Source: Microglena sp. YARC (taxonomy: Eukaryota; Chlorophyta; Chlorophyceae; Chlamydomonadales; Chlamydomonadaceae). Taken from it: a DNA stretch of 64,000 nucleotides. Location of the stretch: the NCBI GenBank assembly GCA_022414725.1, contig CM039466.1, positions 34,144,271 through 34,208,270 of the forward strand, given 5' to 3'. Each line of letters starts with the position of its first letter. Within the stretch, counting starts at the first letter, position 1. A program made the translations under genes and the position numbers. The notes beneath the pieces are model-generated. The model was given only the letters and a program-made list of their open reading frames with translations. It searched no databases and had not been told where the DNA came from. Shown one piece after another: positions 33,701 to 40,685 of this stretch.

Positions 33701-36700
33701 TTTCTCCGTCATCTTGCGAATGGGCAGAATCTTCTTAGTTTCCTTCGCATTCCTCATGCGCCGCACACGGGTCGCCTCATCCTCATAGGGGTCGTCGCCA
33801 TTGTCCTCACTCTTCTGTACCTGGTACGTGGGGAAGTGAAAATGAAAATTAGTACAAGCTAATCACTCTGCTGCGCATGGTATGTGAGATGGAAAAAAGT
33901 AACGAAAACGCCTGGTGGGGCGTGGGAGCCCTGTCTTACGGCGGTAGAGAACGAGCTGCTACTTTACCAGGACAGTGCTACCATGGGGGTTGACAGCGAC
34001 CGTGAACACTAAAGCACACAATCCTGTACGGATTCGAACCCAGTACGTGGGAAAATGAAAATGAAAATTAATACGAGCTAATAGTGAAGGTATGGCGTAT
34101 AGCTTTATGGTGAACAATTTTGAATGTTGAAAATGAAAATTGCAAATTTGAAAAAATGTAAATTGTAAATAAGTACAAACTGCAACAGCACAAGAGATGA
34201 AAAGAACCCTCCCGTTTGCATGTACCGTACATACTGGAGAATGGCAACTATCCTGAGGTTATTTGTATTCACAGACCCTAGCTGTGTCTGAGCTTGGACT
34301 ACCGCACGACAGAATGGAGGGAAGGCCTCTACCTCTTCCAAGGCTGGTACGTGTGATATATTTGTAGATATCAATTGACAATGCTTTTTCTTTGGTCAAC
34401 GGACGCTCCCCACGTTGCGTCCTGCGACGCAACGGATCCCTTCGACACTGCGTCTGCAACGGAAGATGCACTGCCCTGAACAATCCTGGTTCAGCTCATC
34501 AATATTTTTTCTTTTCAGCCCTTCCTGTCACGGTCGGGCAAGTCCCTGCAGTCTATTTGGCCCACCCCTGGACTGTAACTGTAGCAGACATACTTGTAGC
34601 ACGAACTCAGGGCACCTGTGGGTAAAACAATTGTTTGGGGTTCAGTTCATCATTGCATTTCTCGTCTTAGCGCCCCCTGATACCATGGTTGGGCAGGTCC
34701 CTTTAGCCTATTCGGCTACCCCTGAAATGTGACACCAACTTGCAACATAACCCCTGGTTCAGTTCATCCATGTTAATGTACTTTAGCCCTTCCTGTCACA
34801 GTTGGGCAAGTCCCTTTAGCCTATTTGGCCTACCCCTGGACTGTAACATACATACATACATACATACCTGGTACGTGGCCGACCGGAAAATGAGCCGATC
34901 ATCACGTCCGGTGAAAGTTTCTATGAGCTTTCGCCCCTCCAGCTCCTCACGCCGCATGAGGCCGTCCAATCGAGCCGTGTGGTAGAAGTTCACCTCTCGT
35001 CGATCGTTCTTCACGCTCAAGATGTCATGCAGCCCAAAGGCACTGCCGCCCTCGAACTCCTCTATTGTGGTGTCCTAATGGAGGTGAAAGGGAAGGGCAG
35101 TGAAGTTCAATTTACTATGTCTTTCCCTTTGTATTCACGCTAAAGGTGTTGAGAAGCCTGTAAGGCACTGCCGCCCTCAAACTTCTTTATTGTGGTGTCC
35201 AAAGCTCAAGGAGAGGGGAAAGCGTAGGTAGCCCTCCACTCACCCAACCACCCCTCCCCTTTTCTTACCTTCTCAGGGTCCACCCTACGTTCACATATGC
35301 TCCCAACTACTACCCCTCACCTACCAACACCTCCTACCCCTCACCCACCTTCACCTCACCCTCCCACTCCTCCCTCCTCCCCTCGTCCACCCACACCTCC
35401 CCTCGTCTCTGTGCGTTCTTTTCTTTCCTCACCTTCTGAGGGCACACCCTACATTCACCTATGCTCACAACTACTACCAACACCTACCTACCCCTCGCCT
35501 ACCCTCAACCACCTTCACCTTGCCCTCCCACACTTCCCTCCTCCCCTCGCCCACCCACACCTCCCCTTCTCTTACCTTCTGAGGATACACCCTACGTTCA
35601 CGCAGCTTATCCTTGCGCCTCTGGAATGTCTCTCTTATTTCTGTAACCACCGTCCTCTCCTCATCCTCATACATCACCAGCCTCTCCACCATGCCATCCC
35701 AACGACCGCAATCTCCGAAGAGTGCGAACTTCTCATGCTGGGAGCATTTGTAGAAGGTCATCTTGGAGCCTCGTGGGCAGCGCATGTCAAAGGCGTCGCG
35801 TGGGACTGAGAGCTTGGGGACCCAGCTAGGGGGGATGTCGGGGATGACATCAACCTAGGGGGTTGGGAGGTTGGGGGTGGGGGCATGGGGGAGTGAATGT
35901 GTGTTTTTGTGTTTGTGTTGGGAGCAGTTGTATAGGGTCATCTTGGAGCCTCGTGGGCATTGCATGTCAAAGGCGTCGCTTGGGACTGAGAGCTTGGGGA
36001 CCCAGCCAGGGGGGATGTCCGGGATGACATCAACCTGGGGGGGATGCGGGGGTGTATGTCAGTATGTGTGCACGCGCATGCTTGTGCATGCTGGGAGCAT
36101 TTGTAGAACGTCATCATGGAGCCTGGTGGGAAGAGCGTGTCAAAGGCATCGCTTGGGACTGAGAGCTTGGGGACCCAGCTAGGGGGGATGTCGGGGATGA
36201 CATCAGCCTGTGGGGAGGGGGGCATGCGTCTGTGTATGTCAGCATGTACGTGTTTGGGGCTGTGCTTGTGTGTTTGTATATTTGTGTTTGTGTGTGTTTG
36301 TGTGTACTGTCTTCCCCTTCTCCATCATTAGCACCCATGTCCCCATTGGCGATGGATTCTGCCGTGGCCTGCATCCTACAGGCCCACACACTCACCACCA
36401 AATGCCCCCCCCCCCCCCCCCTCCACCCTTACCTCTCCAGTGCCTCCACCGTCTCCATCATAACCACCCATATCTTCATTGGCGATGAATTCCGCTGTGC
36501 GTGGTCTGAATCCTACAGCTCCACTCACTCACCACCTAATACCCCCCCTCCCCCCTAGCTATGCCCTTTCAAGCGTTAAAAACCCTGGCTCCTACCTCTT
36601 CAGTGCCTGCACCCCCTCCACCGTCTCCATCATGACCACCCATGCCTCCCGGGCAACGGATTCCCACCAGATACTCCCCTTCCCCCTCCCTACCCCCCTA

Positions 36701-39700
36701 GCCCCCCCCCTCCACCCTTACCTCCCCAGTTCCTCCACCACCTCCACCATTTCTATCATGACCACCCATGCCTCCCGGGGCGACGGATTACCACCAGGTA
36801 CGCCCCTCCCCCCCCCCCCCTCCCCCCCCCCCCACTCCCTACCCCCCACTCCACCCTTACCTCTGCAGTGCCTCCACCGTCTCCATCATTACCACCCAAG
36901 TCTCATTACCACCCAAGTCTCCATTGGCAATGGATTCTGCCATGGTCTGCGTCCTAAAGGTCCACACACTCACAACCTTTATACCCCCCCCCCCCCCCCC
37001 CTCACTCCACCCTTACCTCTCCAGTGCCTCCACCGTCTCCACCATCTCCATCATTACCACCCATGTCTCCATTAGCAATGGATTCTGCCGTGCGTGGTGG
37101 GGTCCCGTTCCCTCCTCCGTTCACTGCAGTCCCACGACGCCGGCTACTCATGGAGGGCTCCGAGGTCAGTGTTGTCGGAGGGGTATTCGGTGATGCCTTT
37201 GGCAATGCAGTAGAGGGGGTCTTGGGTTTGTTCATACCTGGTAGCGGTGCAGTTGGGGAGGAGGCCAGGTGAATATGTGTATGCTTGTATGTATGCTTGT
37301 ATGTATGTATGTATGTACGTATGTATGTATGAAATGTATGTATGTATGTATGTATGTATGTATGTATGTATGTATGTATGTATGCATGCATGTATATGAC
37401 AGTCCAAGTCCTTTTAGCCCAAGTCACCCCAAGTGGCTATCCCTGGATATTAACATACATGCCATACATGTAGACGGTGTTGCAGTTGGGGCTGTAAATG
37501 TATAGGGGTCGGCAATATGATATCATACGATATCATGTCATCATATGATATCATATGATGCCGGCGGTCTAACTTTGTAACTTTGGCCTTGGGCATCATA
37601 TCATATGATATCATACTCGTCTTTGGTCAACATCATATGATTTGCCGTTCCCTACAAATGTAGGTCACACATTTATATTTCCCAGTCACAGATCGTAACT
37701 GCCAGACTTCGTCTGTGTGTGGTGGCACGGCAGGGAGGTCTGGCAGAGTGCAACAACTAACAGTGTGGATGCAAGCAGGTTGTTGTTGAGTTGTGGGTTG
37801 GGCTCGGGGTTGGGGGGGTGTTGGTTTGGGTTTCCGGGGTGTTGGAGGTGGTGTAGGGCGGGGGTGGTGTGGAGACTTCGTCTGTCTGTCTGCAGTGTTT
37901 TTAATTTCAGATTTCTGTAGTCCAGGTAGAGTAGGTACTTGGGCGACTCAACCCTGATTTCTGGATCGTTGCGTAGCCATCGCATGGCGGAGCGCGAAAC
38001 ACAGAGCCTGGGGGGTCGGGGGCTGCACGTCCCGATATCGGGGGGTCCGGAGGGTGTTGCATTCTACGGAATGGCGACGCGTCGTCAAAAATAGAAACAC
38101 TGTCGGTATGTTACAGTCCAGGGGCAGCCAAATAGGCTAGAGGGTCATGCCCAAACATGACAGGAAGGGCAAAAAAGAAAAATCATTGATGAAATGAACC
38201 CCAAACAACGTTCTACCGACGTTGGCCCTGAGTTTGTGCTACATGATAATTTAATTATACAATATTAACATATAATCACCAATGACTGTATGTATGTTAC
38301 CGTCCAGGGGTAGGCCAAATAGGCTGAAGGGACTTGCCCAACCGTGGCAGGAAGGGCTTAAAAAGAAAAAGCACTGTTTAACGATTAGCGTTTGTTTGTT
38401 TGTTTGTTTGCGTGTTTGTTTTTTGTGACAATGACTACCGATTAGCGCTTGTTTTATTAGCTCCCAGACACTCGTTTTGATTGTTTGGAGTGAATTTGAA
38501 TTTGAACCTACCAGTCAAGCAACCTGACTTCAAGAGTTTGAATTTGAATTTGAACCAACCAGTCAAGCCACCTGTCTTCATGAATTTGAATTTGAACCTA
38601 CCAGTCAAGCCACCTGACTCCATGAGTTTGAATTTGAATTTGAACCAACCAGTCAAGCCACCTGTCTTCATGAATTTGAATTTGAACCTACCAGTCAAGC
38701 CACCTGACTCCATGAGTTTGAATTTGAATTTGAACCTACCAGTCAAGCCACCTGTCTTCATGAATTTGGATTTGAACCTACCAGTCAAGCCACCTGACTT
38801 CATGAGTTTGAACTTGAATTTGAACCTACCAGTCAAGCCACCTAACTTCACGGATTTGAATTTGAACTTGAATTTGAACCTACCAGTCAAGCCACCTGAC
38901 TTCATGGTGCCGCCTCGGCTCTCCAAGCCAATACGCTCGTCACCGCCAGCGTCAGCAGAGCCGTAGTCATACATTCCGCTTTTCATGCAAGAGCGGTCGA
39001 ACACGGCTTCCCACTTGGTGGAGTCGCTCAGGTCGTATGACACATCCCTGTGGGTAGGTGGTTGGTTGGGTGGGTGGGTCAGTGAGGTGGATGGGTGGGC
39101 GGATGGGTCAGTGTGGTGGGTGGGTAGGTAGGTAGGAGGGGTGGTTCAGTAAGGTGGGTGGGTAGATGGGTAGTTGGGGTGGGTCTGTAGGTGGTTGGGC
39201 CGGTGGGTCAGTAAGGTGGGTAGGTAGGTCAGTGAGGGTGTAGGTAGGTGGTGGGTGGGTCAGTAGGTGTGAGCGTGCAGGGGCCGTCGAATATGGCTTC
39301 CCACTTGGTGGAGTCGATCAGGTTGTATGACACATCCCTGTGGGTGGGTGGGTGGGTCAGTGGGGTGGTAGATTGGTTGGGTAGGAGGGGCAGAGGGTAG
39401 GTGGGTGGGTAGGTGGGTAGGGTGGGTGGGTAGGGTAAGTGGTTGGCATATTGGTTGGTTGAGTGGTTCAGTAGGGTGCGTTTGTGGTTCAGTGCTTTCG
39501 TGGGTAGGTCATCAGGGTGATGGTTGAGGTGGATGGGTGAGTGGGTGGATGTGCATTTTGAAGCCCACCACCACCATCACGACCACCAAGCAGCAGCAGC
39601 ACCACCCCCCTGGCAGTACTCACATAGGATGGACGCGGTAGTCAGAGTGTGGCAGAGCCATCTGCATGCACACCCAGAACATGAAGGTACATAATTTAAC

Positions 39701-40642
39701 ACTCGTGTTACAAGTAGCACCCTCAATAAACTCCTGGATTCACCACTGCAAGCCCACCACCACCACCAAGCACCACCTCCACCACCCTGGTAGCACTCAC
39801 TTAGGATGGGCGCAGGAGTCAGGGTGGCAGAGATATCTGCATGCACACCCAGAACACCAAGGTACGTAATTCAGCACTTTCAATAACCTTCTGAATTCAC
39901 CACTGCAAGCCTACCAACACCACCAACACCACCCTGGCAGCACTCACTTAGGATGGGCGCAGGAGTCTGAGTGTGGCAGGGCCGTCTGCATGCACACCCA
40001 GAACATGAAGGTACGTAATTTAGCACTTGTGCTACAAGCAGCACCTTCAATAACCTCCTGAACTCATCACTGCAATCCCACCAACACCCTGGCAGTACTC
40101 ACATAGTGTGGCGCGGGAGTCTGAGTGTGGCAGGGCCATCTGCATGCACACCCAGAAGTTGCGATGGTTCCACAAGTACTCAATGCCAAGGTAGGGAGAG
40201 CTTTTCAAGGGGTAGCGGCGACCGCTAGACGGCTCTATGAAAATGGGAGCATGCATGTCCCTCTTGCCTGTCATTACTAGCACCCAGGCGTGCAGTAGCT
40301 TGCAACCGGGGGGTGGGATTTCAGCGTTGAACATGCTTTGCATGGTTCCGTTGGCTTCCCCACCCTCACCGCCCTCCTCGGCATCCTCCTTGTCGCCCCC
40401 CTCGGCTACCCTCTTGGCCTCCTGCTCTTTTAAGAACTTGGACTCTAGTTGGGTGTTCTTGCGAATCACGTACTTGGGCTTCTGAAGGGGTTCAATGTAA
40501 CAGGGGGGGAGCGGGAGGGATGTTTTGTTATGTTGTGTGTTGGTCTTTGCGTCGTTGCGCCAGTTGGTGTTTATCGGTGTGACTCTCAATGTGTGTGTTT
40601 GTGTTGTTGTGTGTTGTGTGTTGTTGTTTGTTTGTTGGTGTG

Positions 40643-40685
<43 letters not shown>

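Noticed and set aside
38435..39043. 202-codon frame as a longer DRC7 exon with KFKFKF repeats
   Set aside because: The exon ends at the ACTG|GTAGGT donor at 38884; the rest is the donor array, and the next exon fits that donor in phase.
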